A stretch of DNA of 64,000 nt, from contig BLLU01000251.1 of NCBI GenBank assembly GCA_011959105.1, positions 1 through 64,000 of the forward strand, read 5' to 3'. Shown one piece after another: positions 47,454 to 55,808 of this stretch. This stretch comes from Lachnospiraceae bacterium (lineage in GTDB: Bacteria > Bacillota > Clostridia > Lachnospirales > Lachnospiraceae). Numbering within the stretch: position 1 is the first letter of the stretch; every line of letters begins with the position of its first letter. The notes under the pieces are model-generated. The model searched no databases, was not told where the DNA came from, and was given only the letters and a program-made list of their open reading frames with translations. A program made the position numbers and the translations under genes.

Positions 47454-47696
47454 ATGGCAGCAAGTGCAGCACAGGTTGACAACCTGGTAAACTTATTGGA
47501 TGGCTATGCTACTAAGGGCGGTCATCACCTGAACGTGAATGTACTGAACAGGGATACCTTACTGGATGCTCAGGCTCATCCTGAGAACTATCCCCAGCTG
47601 ACAATCCGCGTGTCCGGCTATGCCGTGAACTTCATCAAATTGACCCCGGAGCAGCAGGCTGACGTTATCTCCCGTACCTTCCACGAGGCAATCTAG
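47454..47696 (+). CDS. Stand-alone glycyl-radical subunit of pyruvate formate-lyase (GrcA-like)
   Basis: 80 residues matching the C-terminal radical domain of PFL and E. coli GrcA/Yfi[19 protein letters not shown] is followed by [18 protein letters not shown]. Gly55 in RVSGYAV is the radical site and lies 26 residues from the C-terminus, as in E. coli PFL. AGGAGGAAAAAATT is a strong ribosome site. The adjacent catalytic subunit lacks this domain, so here it should be an essential subunit and not a spare part for damaged PFL. 679 + 80 = 759 residues equals a normal one-piece PFL. Confidence 0.95.
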   Translation: MAASAAQVDNLVNLLDGYATKGGHHLNVNVLNRDTLLDAQAHPENYPQLTIRVSGYAVNFIKLTPEQQADVISRTFHEAI

Positions 47697-47739
47697 TCCG
47701 CCGTCAGGTTTCGGAAGATCATACAGACCGAATCCAGAG

Positions 47740-47772
47740 AGAGAGTGTCCTTTGCCGGACGCTCTCTTTTTT
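47740..47772 (+). terminator. Terminator after the radical-subunit gene
   Basis: An 11-base stem AGAGAGTGTCC / GGACGCTCTCT (one G-U) with a six-base loop and a TTTTTT run. It separates the split PFL genes from pflA, which has its own promoter. Confidence 0.92.
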
Positions 47773-47879
47773 ACGCAGGAATTGCCCATTACCCGGGAAG
47801 AATTTATTTATTTCAATTCCATCATATATCTAAATAGGAAAACAAACGGTGGGAAATACTATATCACTGGAAATCCACC

Positions 47880-47908
47880 TTTTCATTTGTTCCTGTTTCT
47901 GCTATAAT
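47880..47908 (+). promoter_or_regulatory. Promoter of pflA
   Basis: TTTTCA (47880-47885), a 17-base spacer, and a perfect TATAAT (47903-47908), about 60 bases before the pflA start. The preceding 100 bases show no other clear element. Confidence 0.65.
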
Positions 47909-47968
47909 TATTTTACAGGCCAGGCAGGAAATATCTTCCGAATTCTGGTCAATGGGAAAGGGGTAAAT

Positions 47969-48724
47969 ATGCAAGGAAGAATTCATTCACTTGAAAGTTT
48001 CGGCACTGTGGACGGCCCCGGCACGCGCTTTGTGGTGTTTGTGCAGGGATGTCCCATGCGCTGTGCCTATTGTCACAACCCGGACACCTGGGAAATGAAC
48101 GGCGGAACCATGATGGAACCCGCCTACATTATCGAACAGTACGAAAGAAACAGCGCCTTTTATCAGAACGGCGGCGGTCTGACAGTCACAGGAGGAGAAC
48201 CCCTGATGCAGGTAGACTTCCTGACCGAATTGTTTACACTGGCAAAAGAGAAAAATATACACACCTGCATCGACAGTTCCGGCATTGCCTTTAATCCTTC
48301 CAACACGGCCTGGCTGGAAAAGCTGGATAAGCTGATGACACTGACGGATCTGGTTATGCTGGATATCAAACACATTGATCCGGACAAGCATCGGGAACTG
48401 ACCTCCCAGCCCAATCAGCATATTCTGGAATTTGCCTCATACCTGAACGAGAAAAAAGTAGATATGTGGATCCGCCATGTGGTGGTTCCGGGCCTTACCG
48501 ATAATGATAAGTACCTGTTTGACCTGGGCTATTTTATCGGTCAGTTCGACAATCTGAAGGCACTGGATGTGCTTCCATATCACACCATGGGGGAGGCAAA
48601 GTACAAGAAACTGGGGCTTCCCTACAAACTGGCCGGAGTTCCCGCCATGGACAAGGAAAAGGTGGTGGAGAAAAAACAGGTCATTCTGGATGGCATCAAA
48701 AAACGCCGCGCCGAGAAAAAATAA
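47969..48724 (+). CDS. pflA: Pyruvate formate-lyase activating enzyme
   Basis: A 251-residue radical SAM enzyme that installs the glycyl radical on PFL. The [4Fe-4S] cluster cysteines are Cys28, Cys32 and Cys35 in GCPMRCAYCHNPDTW. GGLTVTGGEPLMQ, SAM-binding, follows. The start at 47969 is preceded by AAAGGGGTAAAT; an earlier in-frame ATG lies upstream of the -10 box. Here its protein substrate is presumably the separate 80-residue radical subunit, alone or docked on PflB. Confidence 0.96.
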   Translation: MQGRIHSLESFGTVDGPGTRFVVFVQGCPMRCAYCHNPDTWEMNGGTMMEPAYIIEQYERNSAFYQNGGGLTVTGGEPLMQVDFLTELFTLAKEKNIHTCIDSSGIAFNPSNTAWLEKLDKLMTLTDLVMLDIKHIDPDKHRELTSQPNQHILEFASYLNEKKVDMWIRHVVVPGLTDNDKYLFDLGYFIGQFDNLKALDVLPYHTMGEAKYKKLGLPYKLAGVPAMDKEKVVEKKQVILDGIKKRRAEKK

Positions 48725-48727
48725 TAC

Positions 48728-48756
48728 TTGTATTCAGCCACATTCTATATTACAAT
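48728..48756 (+). promoter_or_regulatory. Promoter of the ferredoxin gene
   Basis: TTGTAT (48728-48733), a 17-base spacer, and TACAAT (48751-48756), just beyond the pflA stop. The ferredoxin can thus be expressed separately from pflA. Confidence 0.65.
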
Positions 48757-48804
48757 AAGAGAGGTATTAAGTATACAATTCTAATTAATAGGGAGGATAA
48801 GAAT

Positions 48805-48975
48805 ATGGCATTTGTAGTAGGCGACGCTTGCGTAGGTTGCGGTGCTTGTGCCGGTGCGTGCCCTGTAGGCGCAATCAGCATGGAAACCGGTGTTGCGGTA
48901 ATCGATCCCGATACCTGCATCTCCTGTGGTTCCTGTGCCGGTCAGTGCCCTGTAGGCACCATCAGCGAAGAGTAA
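48805..48975 (+). CDS. 2[4Fe-4S] ferredoxin, clostridial type
   Basis: A 56-residue ferredoxin: MAFVVGDACVGCGACAGACP and, in the second half, DTCISCGSCAGQCPVG. The two CxxCxxCxxxCP motifs use Cys9/12/15/19 and Cys38/41/44/48. It is a soluble low-potential electron carrier. GGGAGGATAAGAAT precedes the ATG at 48805. The position after pflA suggests, but does not prove, that it can reduce the PflA cluster; it could equally be the cell's general ferredoxin. A strong terminator follows. Confidence 0.96.
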   Translation: MAFVVGDACVGCGACAGACPVGAISMETGVAVIDPDTCISCGSCAGQCPVGTISEE

Positions 48976-48994
48976 CTGTATTTGTGAGGGCGAA

Positions 48995-49026
48995 AGGCAT
49001 TTCAAAAAACGAAATGCCTTTTTTTC
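48995..49026. terminator. Terminator of the ferredoxin gene, overlapping the 3' end of the merR gene
   Basis: AGGCATTTC / GAAATGCCT, a nine-base stem with an A-rich loop and seven T on the plus strand. The merR stop codon (49002-49004, minus strand) lies inside it, so the same DNA codes for the last residues of the MerR protein and terminates the ferredoxin transcript. Confidence 0.9.
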
Positions 49027-49778
49027 TTGCCTGCGGCAGGCTTGGGAGGCGTTGTTTTCTCCGCTGCCTGCGCCTTCTTATCCTTCTTCTCCACTTTCCG
49101 GCGACTCTTTTTGCACAATAGCTCGTCCATCTTCCGGTAGTATTCCTCGCTGCGCTGCTGGGCCAGGCGGTCCCTCTCTTCCTCACGCTCTTCCTGGTTA
49201 CGGAATTGGTAATCCAATTCCTTAATCAGACTTTCTTTTATATTCTGACAGAGTTCGTCATTGTTCTCACGTAGTGTCTCACGAATCAACTGTTGCAGCA
49301 GCCATTGCAGGCGACGGGCCTTGTCCTCCCGGCTCTCCGCAGACAATTCCGAAGTTCTCTGCCGCATCGGCTCCGCCATCTCCCGCTGCGCTTCCATCAG
49401 GCCATCAGACTCCTCCGCACACTCCCCAGAATCCCTGACAGAGACCACTTCAATCGCCATGGACTGATCCGCATCGGTCTCCTGTGCACCTCCCAGACAG
49501 ACTGTCTCCATCCCGCCTGTCCTCTCGCGGAAGCCCTCCTGGGGCAGAACATCCAACTTTCCATCTTTCAAGATCATCTTAATTGCCTTCAACTGCAATC
49601 CCCTTTCTTTCATAGCCTTAATCTGTTTAAAGCGCTCCACGTCCTCCTGGGTATAGTACCGATGCCCCAATTCATTGCGCTTGATAGGCAGCCGCAGTTC
49701 CTCCTCCCAATAGCGCAGCACATGGCTCTCCACCCTGACCTCCTTGGCGGCGTCCGATATAAGCAAATAAGTTCCCAT
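49002..49778 (-). CDS. MerR-type HTH regulator with long charged C-terminus
   Basis: 258 residues. The N-terminal MerR helix-turn-helix (about 1-70) has LISDAAKEVRVESHVLRYWEEE and RNELGHRYYTQEDV with the wing. An acidic linker precedes a long helical stretch and a basic Lys/Pro-rich tail. No Cys-based metal site is seen. The layout resembles RacA-like or chromosome-associated MerR proteins in Firmicutes more than a metal sensor; target unknown. GAGAAAGGGGAAAACT precedes the ATG at 49778. It lies downstream of dnaB on the same strand. Confidence 0.82.
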   Translation of the reverse strand: MGTYLLISDAAKEVRVESHVLRYWEEELRLPIKRNELGHRYYTQEDVERFKQIKAMKERGLQLKAIKMILKDGKLDVLPQEGFRERTGGMETVCLGGAQETDADQSMAIEVVSVRDSGECAEESDGLMEAQREMAEPMRQRTSELSAESREDKARRLQWLLQQLIRETLRENNDELCQNIKESLIKELDYQFRNQEEREEERDRLAQQRSEEYYRKMDELLCKKSRRKVEKKDKKAQAAEKTTPPKPAAGKKKRHFVF

Positions 49779-49798
49779 AGTTTTCCCCTTTCTCATCA

Positions 49799-49845
49799 AA
49801 GTCCCGCATATTCCGATCATATGCCATTTTCAGTTCCGCATATGT
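49799..49845 (-). repeat. Truncated palindromic element between dnaB and the merR gene
   Basis: Minus strand: ATATGCGGAACTGAAAATG, then GCATATGATCGGAATATGCGGGACTTTGAT. This equals a tail fragment followed by a unit with only the outer stem GCATAT / ATATGC and a seven-base loop; the inner hairpins are gone. It points toward the merR gene. Confidence 0.65.
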
Positions 49846-49897
49846 AAAAAAAGAGAATGGACTTTCCCTTCCACTCTCTTTCGTATGTTCTATTCCC

Positions 49898-51226
49898 TTA
49901 TCTTTCCAAGTTGGCAAATCTGGTATACCTGGGCAGCCAGGCCAGTTCTACCGTACCGATGGGACCGTTCCTTTGTTTTCCTATGATAATCTCCGCAATA
50001 TCCTTTTTCTCTGTGTCATGGTTGTAATAATCATCCCGGTATATAAACATAACCACATCCGCATCCTGCTCGATGGCGCCGGACTCACGAAGATCCGACA
50101 TCATGGGACGGTGATCCGGTCTCTGTTCCACCGCACGACTGAGCTGGGACAATGCCACCACCGGCACATGAAGTTCTCTGGCCAGGCCCTTCAATGCCCG
50201 GGAAATATCAGATATCTCCTGCTGCCGGGAATCCGATCTGCCGCTGCCGGACATCAGCTGCAGATAGTCGATGATAATAATGGACAGGTTGTGCTCCAGC
50301 TTCAGCTTGCGGCATTTTGTACGCAGTTCTGCGATGCTGATTCCGGGGGTATCATCAATAAAAAGATTGGATCGCCCGATCACCCCTGCGCTTTCAATCA
50401 GCTTTTCCCACTCTTCATCGTTTAACTGGCCGGTGCGCAGATTTTGGGCATCCACGCTGGACTGCAGCGAAAAAAGTCGGTTTACCAACTGCTCCTTACT
50501 CATTTCCAGACTGAAAATCGCCACCGTGAGATCCAGCTTGAAAGCGATATGCTGGGCAATATTCAGCACAAATGCCGTTTTGCCCATGGACGGACGGGCC
50601 GCAATCAGCACCAGGTCGGAGGGCTGCAGACCCGCTGTCCGGTAATCCAGATCCAGAAAGCCTGTGGCAATACCCGTAACCGTTCCCTTCTGTCGGGAAG
50701 CCGCCTCAATCCTGTCCATGGCGTTCATCACCACCTGCCGAATCGGAGTAAAGTCCTCGGTATTGCGCTTCTGTACAAGCTGGAACACCTTTTTTTCCGT
50801 ATCCTCCAGAATGTTCTCCAGACTTTCTTTCCCCACATAGCAAGTATTGGCGATCTCCTCGTTCAGCCGGATCAGTTTGCGCAGGGTGGACTTTTCAGCC
50901 ACAATATTGGCATAATATTTGATATTGGCAGAAGTGGTCACCATCCCCAGCAAATCCCGGACGAACTCCAGGCTGCTCACCTCCGGCGGCACATCCTTCT
51001 CCTTCAGCTTGTCCTGCAATGTGACCAGATCCACAGGATAACCCTTGTCGTTGAGTTCCACCATAGTCTCAAACAGGATGCCATACTGCTTATTGTAGAA
51101 ATCGTCCCCCAGGACAATCTCAGAAGCCACCACAATGGCCTCCCGGTCCATGATCATGGAACCGATCACCGCCTGCTCTGCCTCCACGCTGTGGGGCAGA
51201 ATCCTCTTAATCGCTATTTCATCCAT
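49898..51226 (-). CDS. dnaB: Replicative DNA helicase DnaB
   Basis: A 442-residue hexameric fork helicase (called DnaC in Bacillus). The N-terminal collar domain begins LPHSVEAEQAVIGSM. The RecA-like motor has Walker A AARPSMGKTAFVLN, IIIIDYLQLM and the DLRESGAIEQDAD motif. Length is standard. It follows rplI by about 20 bases. Its likely loader is the DnaC-like ATPase at 15033. Confidence 0.98.
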   Translation of the reverse strand: MDEIAIKRILPHSVEAEQAVIGSMIMDREAIVVASEIVLGDDFYNKQYGILFETMVELNDKGYPVDLVTLQDKLKEKDVPPEVSSLEFVRDLLGMVTTSANIKYYANIVAEKSTLRKLIRLNEEIANTCYVGKESLENILEDTEKKVFQLVQKRNTEDFTPIRQVVMNAMDRIEAASRQKGTVTGIATGFLDLDYRTAGLQPSDLVLIAARPSMGKTAFVLNIAQHIAFKLDLTVAIFSLEMSKEQLVNRLFSLQSSVDAQNLRTGQLNDEEWEKLIESAGVIGRSNLFIDDTPGISIAELRTKCRKLKLEHNLSIIIIDYLQLMSGSGRSDSRQQEISDISRALKGLARELHVPVVALSQLSRAVEQRPDHRPMMSDLRESGAIEQDADVVMFIYRDDYYNHDTEKKDIAEIIIGKQRNGPIGTVELAWLPRYTRFANLER

Positions 51227-51245
51227 ACATTTTTCCCGCAGGCCC

Positions 51246-51692
51246 CTATGCCTCTGTCACTTTTACAGTGAACTTTCCCGTTACCTGCGGATGAAGTTTC
51301 ACCGCCACCTCGTAATTGCCAAAGTTCTTCAGGCTCTCTCCAAGCTGTATTTTCTTTTTGTCCAGTTCAATACCATGCTGTTCTTTCAGCGCGGCCGCAA
51401 TTTCCTTGGAGGATACGGAGCCGAACGTCCTTCCCCCTTCACCGGCCTTGATCCGCACCACCACCTGGCGGGGCTCCAGGTCGGCGGCCAGGGCCCTGGC
51501 CGCGTCAAGCTGCTCCTGGGCGACCTTCTCGCTGTTAGCCTTCTGCAGCTTCAGTTCATTCAGATTCTTTGGCGTAGCTTCCACACCGATTTTTTTCGGC
51601 AGGATATAGTTCCTCGCATATCCGTCACTGGCTTCGATAATATCGCCCTTCTTCCCCAGCTTCTTCTCATCCTGTAACAAAATTATTTTCAT
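51246..51692 (-). CDS. rplI: 50S ribosomal protein L9
   Basis: 148 residues. The N-terminal domain starts MKIILLQDEKKLGKKGDIIEA and contains the GYARNYILPK motif. A connecting helix and the C-terminal domain with GRTFGSVSSKEIA follow. AGGGGGTATAAT precedes the ATG. The gdpP-rplI-dnaB order is conserved in Firmicutes. Confidence 0.98.
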   Translation of the reverse strand: MKIILLQDEKKLGKKGDIIEASDGYARNYILPKKIGVEATPKNLNELKLQKANSEKVAQEQLDAARALAADLEPRQVVVRIKAGEGGRTFGSVSSKEIAAALKEQHGIELDKKKIQLGESLKNFGNYEVAVKLHPQVTGKFTVKVTEA

Positions 51693-51732
51693 ATTATACC
51701 CCCTATCCGCTTTGGCGGACTCAAAATCAATA

Positions 51733-51755
51733 GTTGAAAGCGCTTTTCTTTCAAC
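51733..51755. other. Hairpin in the gdpP-rplI gap
   Basis: GTTGAAAG / CTTTCAAC, a perfect eight-base stem with a seven-base loop, about 40 bases before the rplI start. It may be part of an rplI leader or an mRNA-processing site. Confidence 0.4.
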
Positions 51756-51818
51756 ATTTTCCTCCTGTCCCGGTTCCGTACTCCCCTGCCGGCACCCATT
51801 GACCTCGTCCGGCTGCTC

Positions 51819-53882
51819 TTAAATCTCTCCTGTCTCCAGCATATTGTCGATGGTGGATTTCAATACGCCTATGGCCTCAATGACTCCCGTACCCTCCATC
51901 TGGCAGGCGGCAATGGACATATGCCCCCCGCCCCCCATACGTTCCATGATCAACTGCACATTTACCTCGTCAATGGAGCGGGCGCTGATATAGATTTTCC
52001 CCTGGTAATCTGTCAGCACAAAGCTGGCCTTGATCCCCTTGATGTTCAGAAGTTCGTTGGCCGCCTGGGCCCCCACGATTGTAGGGCTGGGCAAGTCGTC
52101 GCTGGTACATACCGAGATGGCAAAATTCTGCCTGTATATCTCGGCCTGGCTGACGGCGTCCGCCTTGGCCTTGTACTCATTGGCATCCTCCCGGAACAGC
52201 TTTCTCACCCTGGTCACATCCGCACCGTTGCGGCGCAGGAACGCCGCCGCTTCAAAGGTACGCACGCCGGCCTTGCTGACAAAATTGTTGGTGTCGATCA
52301 TAATGCCGGAATACATACAGTCCGCCTCCTCCGGGCGGATTTTAATATTGTCATAAGTATATTGCAGGATCTCCGATACCATCTCACAGGCCGAGGACGC
52401 ATAGGGCTCCACATAGGAAAGTGTGGCGTTTTCAATGGTTTCGTTGCCGGCTCTATGATGATCCAGCACCACCACGGATTTGCAGAACCGAAGCAGATCC
52501 GGGCACTCCGTGATGGATGGCTTATTCACATCCACCACCACCAGCACCACATTGCCTCCGGCGATCTCGATGGCACGCTGGCTGTCGATGATCATATCTT
52601 CCTCGTAGTCCGGATTATGCCGGAACAATTCCAGCAGAGGCTGTATGGAGGCCGGTGCGTCATTCAGCACAATATGGGCTTTTCTCTCCAGGGTCTGCGC
52701 GATCCGATAGATACCCACCGTAGCCCCAAAGCTGTCGGCATCCGGAATTCTGTGCCCCATCACCAGTACCGTGTCTTTGGTGGTGATGATCTCCCGCAGT
52801 GCATGAGCCTTCACCCGGGCCTTCACTCGGGTATTTTTCTCCACCTTCTGGCTCTTGCCGCCATAATAAGTGACACTTTCCGGGGTCTTAATCACCGCCT
52901 GGTCCCCCCCCCGGCCCAGGGCCAGGTCTATGGCGTTGCGGGCAAACTCATAATTCTGGGCATAAGTCAGACCGTCCAAACCCACGCCTATGCTGATGGT
53001 GACAGCCATCTCATTGCCGATATTGACTGTCTTGACCTCCTCCAGCAGTTCAAAGCGGTTCTCCTGTAACTGGGCAATCGCCTTTTTCCGCAGGATGATC
53101 AGATACTTGTCCTTTTCCAGCTTCTTGGATATACCATCCAGCCCGGAAATGTACTTATTGACCTTCCTGTCTATAAGAGCGATCAGCAGGGAACGCCTTA
53201 CTTCCTCCACACTCTCCAGCGCCTCATCGTAATTGTCCAGATAGACCATTCCCACTGCCAGAGACTGGTCGTCCACTTCCTGCAACGCGATATGCAGCGC
53301 CGTCTCGTCAAAAAGATACATGGCAATCAGATAGCCATTATATCCCTCCGCCTGAATCATATCGCTGTGCTCAGCCATCTCCTTCAGGGAAATCCTCTTG
53401 AAACGGACCACATACTCGCTTCCTTCATAGCGTAGTTCATACTGGGCCTCGTCCAGGCCGCTGTCATCCGGCAGCCGGTCCCTGGTGAGAGTGGGAAACA
53501 GGCTGGTGAGAGATTTACTGTAACCCTTTGGCTGGTGTACCACCATCTCAAAAGCGGTGTTTGTCCAGATCACTTTTCCCCCGTCGTCCAGCAGCGCATA
53601 GGGGATTTCCAGTTCCCGCAGAAGTTTTTTCTGGATCTGGCCGTATTCCGTGGCAAAGCTGATCAGTTCGTTCATGATCAGAGGCTTGTTATAAAAATAC
53701 AGGGTAAGGGTGATTGCCAGATAAAACACGGTAAAACAGGTTACAATGCCGCCGGCCCGGTAATCAATCAGGAATACCGCCGCCGATACGGCGCAAAGCA
53801 GTATCCCCAGATATATAATAAAGTTCAGATAGGTCTTAATTCGTCCCTTTAGTCTGATGTATTTTTTCATATGTTTTGCCAT
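51819..53882 (-). CDS. gdpP: Cyclic-di-AMP phosphodiesterase GdpP
   Basis: A 687-residue membrane protein. Two N-terminal membrane segments (about 20-65) are followed by a PAS-like domain with IPYALLDDGGKVIWTN and a degenerate GGDEF domain. A DHH phosphoesterase domain (MGHRIPDADSFGA, VVLDHHRAG) and a DHHA1 domain with GGGGHMSIAA end the protein. It hydrolyses c-di-AMP, which controls potassium and osmotic balance. The start at 53882 follows GAGGTAATT. The long open frame further upstream is not needed for the family. Confidence 0.95.
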   Translation of the reverse strand: MAKHMKKYIRLKGRIKTYLNFIIYLGILLCAVSAAVFLIDYRAGGIVTCFTVFYLAITLTLYFYNKPLIMNELISFATEYGQIQKKLLRELEIPYALLDDGGKVIWTNTAFEMVVHQPKGYSKSLTSLFPTLTRDRLPDDSGLDEAQYELRYEGSEYVVRFKRISLKEMAEHSDMIQAEGYNGYLIAMYLFDETALHIALQEVDDQSLAVGMVYLDNYDEALESVEEVRRSLLIALIDRKVNKYISGLDGISKKLEKDKYLIILRKKAIAQLQENRFELLEEVKTVNIGNEMAVTISIGVGLDGLTYAQNYEFARNAIDLALGRGGDQAVIKTPESVTYYGGKSQKVEKNTRVKARVKAHALREIITTKDTVLVMGHRIPDADSFGATVGIYRIAQTLERKAHIVLNDAPASIQPLLELFRHNPDYEEDMIIDSQRAIEIAGGNVVLVVVDVNKPSITECPDLLRFCKSVVVLDHHRAGNETIENATLSYVEPYASSACEMVSEILQYTYDNIKIRPEEADCMYSGIMIDTNNFVSKAGVRTFEAAAFLRRNGADVTRVRKLFREDANEYKAKADAVSQAEIYRQNFAISVCTSDDLPSPTIVGAQAANELLNIKGIKASFVLTDYQGKIYISARSIDEVNVQLIMERMGGGGHMSIAACQMEGTGVIEAIGVLKSTIDNMLETGEI

Positions 53883-54287
53883 AATTACCTCTGCCCGCAT
53901 TGCGCAGGTTAAGCCTGCTGCCCCAGCCTTTTCCGGGTATGGCGCGGATGTTTCCGGTCCTTTCCCGGTTCGAATACGGTTATATTGTACCATAGTTTGC
54001 CGCATTATTCCACTAATTAATTTGTCATAATACAAAACCTTTACCCGAGTCCTGACAGATCCGGGTAAAATGGGGGGATGAAAAAATTTTGCCGGCGCTT
54101 CGCCGCAGATTTCCATTTCGCATCGGCTTTCAGGCATACTTTTTTACAAAATCTCTTGCAAATCATTCTCTTATATGCTAATATACTTTTAAAGCATATA
54201 TTTCTTTTCACTTTTTGACAAAGCAAGTCAATTTTCAAATTATCGGAAAATCTATGCTTTAAATTCAAAAAAGAACAATTGAAAAAA

Positions 54288-54355
54288 GCAGGAGATTTTC
54301 ACGGCAGAAATATTTTTTTTGCGATCGGAAAATGTCTTTGTCCGGCATCTCCTGC
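54288..54355 (+). other. Inverted repeat in the leader of the Rpn nuclease gene
   Basis: GCAGGAGAT (54288-54296) and ATCTCCTGC (54347-54355) face each other across 50 AT-rich bases, ending just before the Shine-Dalgarno AGGAGG. The left arm could pair with the right arm in the mRNA; the region upstream (53883-54287) is AT-rich with no gene that I credit. Confidence 0.5.
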
Positions 54356-54373
54356 AAGCCAAGGAGGTGCAAA

Positions 54374-55408
54374 GTGAAAAAGCAAAAAATGCAGGGGAAG
54401 TTTCTTCCCCCAAAGTCAGATGTGGCTTTCAAAGAACTGATGCGCAATGAAACAGTGCGCAGATATTTTATCAGCGATGTTCTGGGAATCCCCCCGGAGG
54501 AAATCTCGGAAACGCGCCTGGAAAATACATATTTAGGCAGGCGCGGCAGACGGGATAAGGAAGGTATTCTGGATGTAAAGCTGCTGTTCAATAATGATTG
54601 CCGGGTCAATATTGAACTGCAGATCAAAAACATCCCTGCCTGGGACAAGCGAAGCCTGTTTTACCTGTCCAGGATGTACGTGGAAGGGGTGCATGCCGGA
54701 GAGGACTACGCCCTGTTAAAGAAATGCATAGTAATATGTGTGCTGGGATTTAGCTGGGACGCTTATCCGGGATATCACAAAGTATATTCTCTACGTGACC
54801 AGGAAGGAAGGCTGTATTCAGATCAATTCGAAATACATGTTATCGAACTGAACAAAGAACTCACCGGACACAGGCTTGATGACTGGGTTCGGTTGTTCAG
54901 AGCGGAACACAGAGAGGACCTCCATATGATACATAGTGAAAATCCGGGTATCATGGAGGCAGTAAAAGAGGTAATGACTATGAATCTTGGAGCACGGCTA
55001 AGGGCATTGTATGAAGAACATATGAGAATAAAGCGGGACCGGATCTATCTGAGAAATATTGCCATAAATGAAGGAAAGTCCATAGGAAAGGCTATGGGAA
55101 TGACCGAAGGACTGGAGCAGGGGCGAGCGCAGGGGCTGGAACAAGGCCACCAACAGGGTTTGGAACAGGGATTGCAGCAAGGTCGGCAGCAGGGGCTGGA
55201 GCAAGGGAAAAACATTGGCGATTTGAAGCGCCGCCGCCAGGATATTTTAGAGCTTTTAGAGGATCTGGGCGAAACCCCGCAGGACATTCTAAGCCGCATA
55301 TATGCGGAAGAAGATACCGGCGTCCTGCGTCATTGGCACAAGGCCGCCGCCAAGGCGAATAGCTATGAAGAATTTCGTGACGCCATAATATCCCATCATC
55401 AATTATAA
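54374..55408 (+). CDS. Rpn family PD-(D/E)XK nuclease / putative transposase
   Basis: 344 residues. The N-terminal PD-(D/E)XK nuclease domain starts with KFLPPKSDVAFKELM. The ILDVKLLFNN and VNIELQIKN blocks carry the catalytic Asp and Glu-X-Gln. These are typical of the Rpn/TIGR01784 proteins, which cleave DNA and promote recombination and often behave as mobile or anti-phage genes. A Gln/Gly-rich repeat (bases 55105-55209, EGLEQGRAQG-type) leads to a helical C-terminus. The start is GTG at 54374, fixed by AGGAGGTGCAAA. It is isolated between housekeeping operons in AT-rich DNA, which suggests acquisition. Confidence 0.88.
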   Translation: MKKQKMQGKFLPPKSDVAFKELMRNETVRRYFISDVLGIPPEEISETRLENTYLGRRGRRDKEGILDVKLLFNNDCRVNIELQIKNIPAWDKRSLFYLSRMYVEGVHAGEDYALLKKCIVICVLGFSWDAYPGYHKVYSLRDQEGRLYSDQFEIHVIELNKELTGHRLDDWVRLFRAEHREDLHMIHSENPGIMEAVKEVMTMNLGARLRALYEEHMRIKRDRIYLRNIAINEGKSIGKAMGMTEGLEQGRAQGLEQGHQQGLEQGLQQGRQQGLEQGKNIGDLKRRRQDILELLEDLGETPQDILSRIYAEEDTGVLRHWHKAAAKANSYEEFRDAIISHHQL

Positions 55409-55439
55409 AAAATGTGCGCTCTACAGGCAAATCCAAAAA

Positions 55440-55478
55440 GGAACACTGTGAAATAGCTGACGCTCTTAATCCACAGTG
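55440..55478. terminator. Terminator between the Rpn nuclease gene and rpsR
   Basis: GGAACACTGTG / CACAGTGTTCC, an 11-base stem with a 17-base loop, with A-rich and CTTTT flanks. It can serve both the nuclease gene (plus) and the rpsF-ssb-rpsR operon (minus). Confidence 0.82.
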
Positions 55479-55510
55479 TTCCCTTTTATTTCGACTTTTT
55501 ATTTCCGGCC

Positions 55511-55774
55511 TTAATCCTGAACGTAAGGCATCAGCGCAACATGACGCGCTCTCTTGATTGCGGAAGTCAGCGCTCTCTGATGCTTGGCACAGTTGCCAGT
55601 AATACGGCGGGGAAGAATCTTGCCCCTCTCGGACACGTATCTCTTGAGTTTGTTGGTGTCCTTGTAATCAATCACATTGTCCTTGCCACAGAATACGCAC
55701 ACCTTTCTCTTTCTGCGCATACCGCCCTTCTTCCTCATGGGAGAATCAGATTTCTCTGCTTTATTGTAAGCCAT
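55511..55774 (-). CDS. rpsR: 30S ribosomal protein S18
   Basis: 87 residues with [12 protein letters not shown] and NCAKHQRAL. The Cys pair plus the later Cys and His keep the zinc-binding (C+) form of S18. Last gene of the rpsF-ssb-rpsR operon. Length is standard. Confidence 0.98.
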   Translation of the reverse strand: MAYNKAEKSDSPMRKKGGMRRKRKVCVFCGKDNVIDYKDTNKLKRYVSERGKILPRRITGNCAKHQRALTSAIKRARHVALMPYVQD

Positions 55775-55808
55775 TTTCAGTGCCTCCTATCTTTAAATAA
55801 TCGTCCTT

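Noticed and set aside
47091-47454. Frameshift or sequencing error splitting one PFL gene
   Set aside because: The 360-base gap holds a full small gene with its own ribosome site, a hairpin and a second strong ribosome site. Both PFL parts begin and end cleanly.
54041-54268. 75-codon open frame upstream of gdpP on the minus strand
   Set aside because: Lys/Cys/Phe-rich product of AT-rich DNA, no ribosome site.
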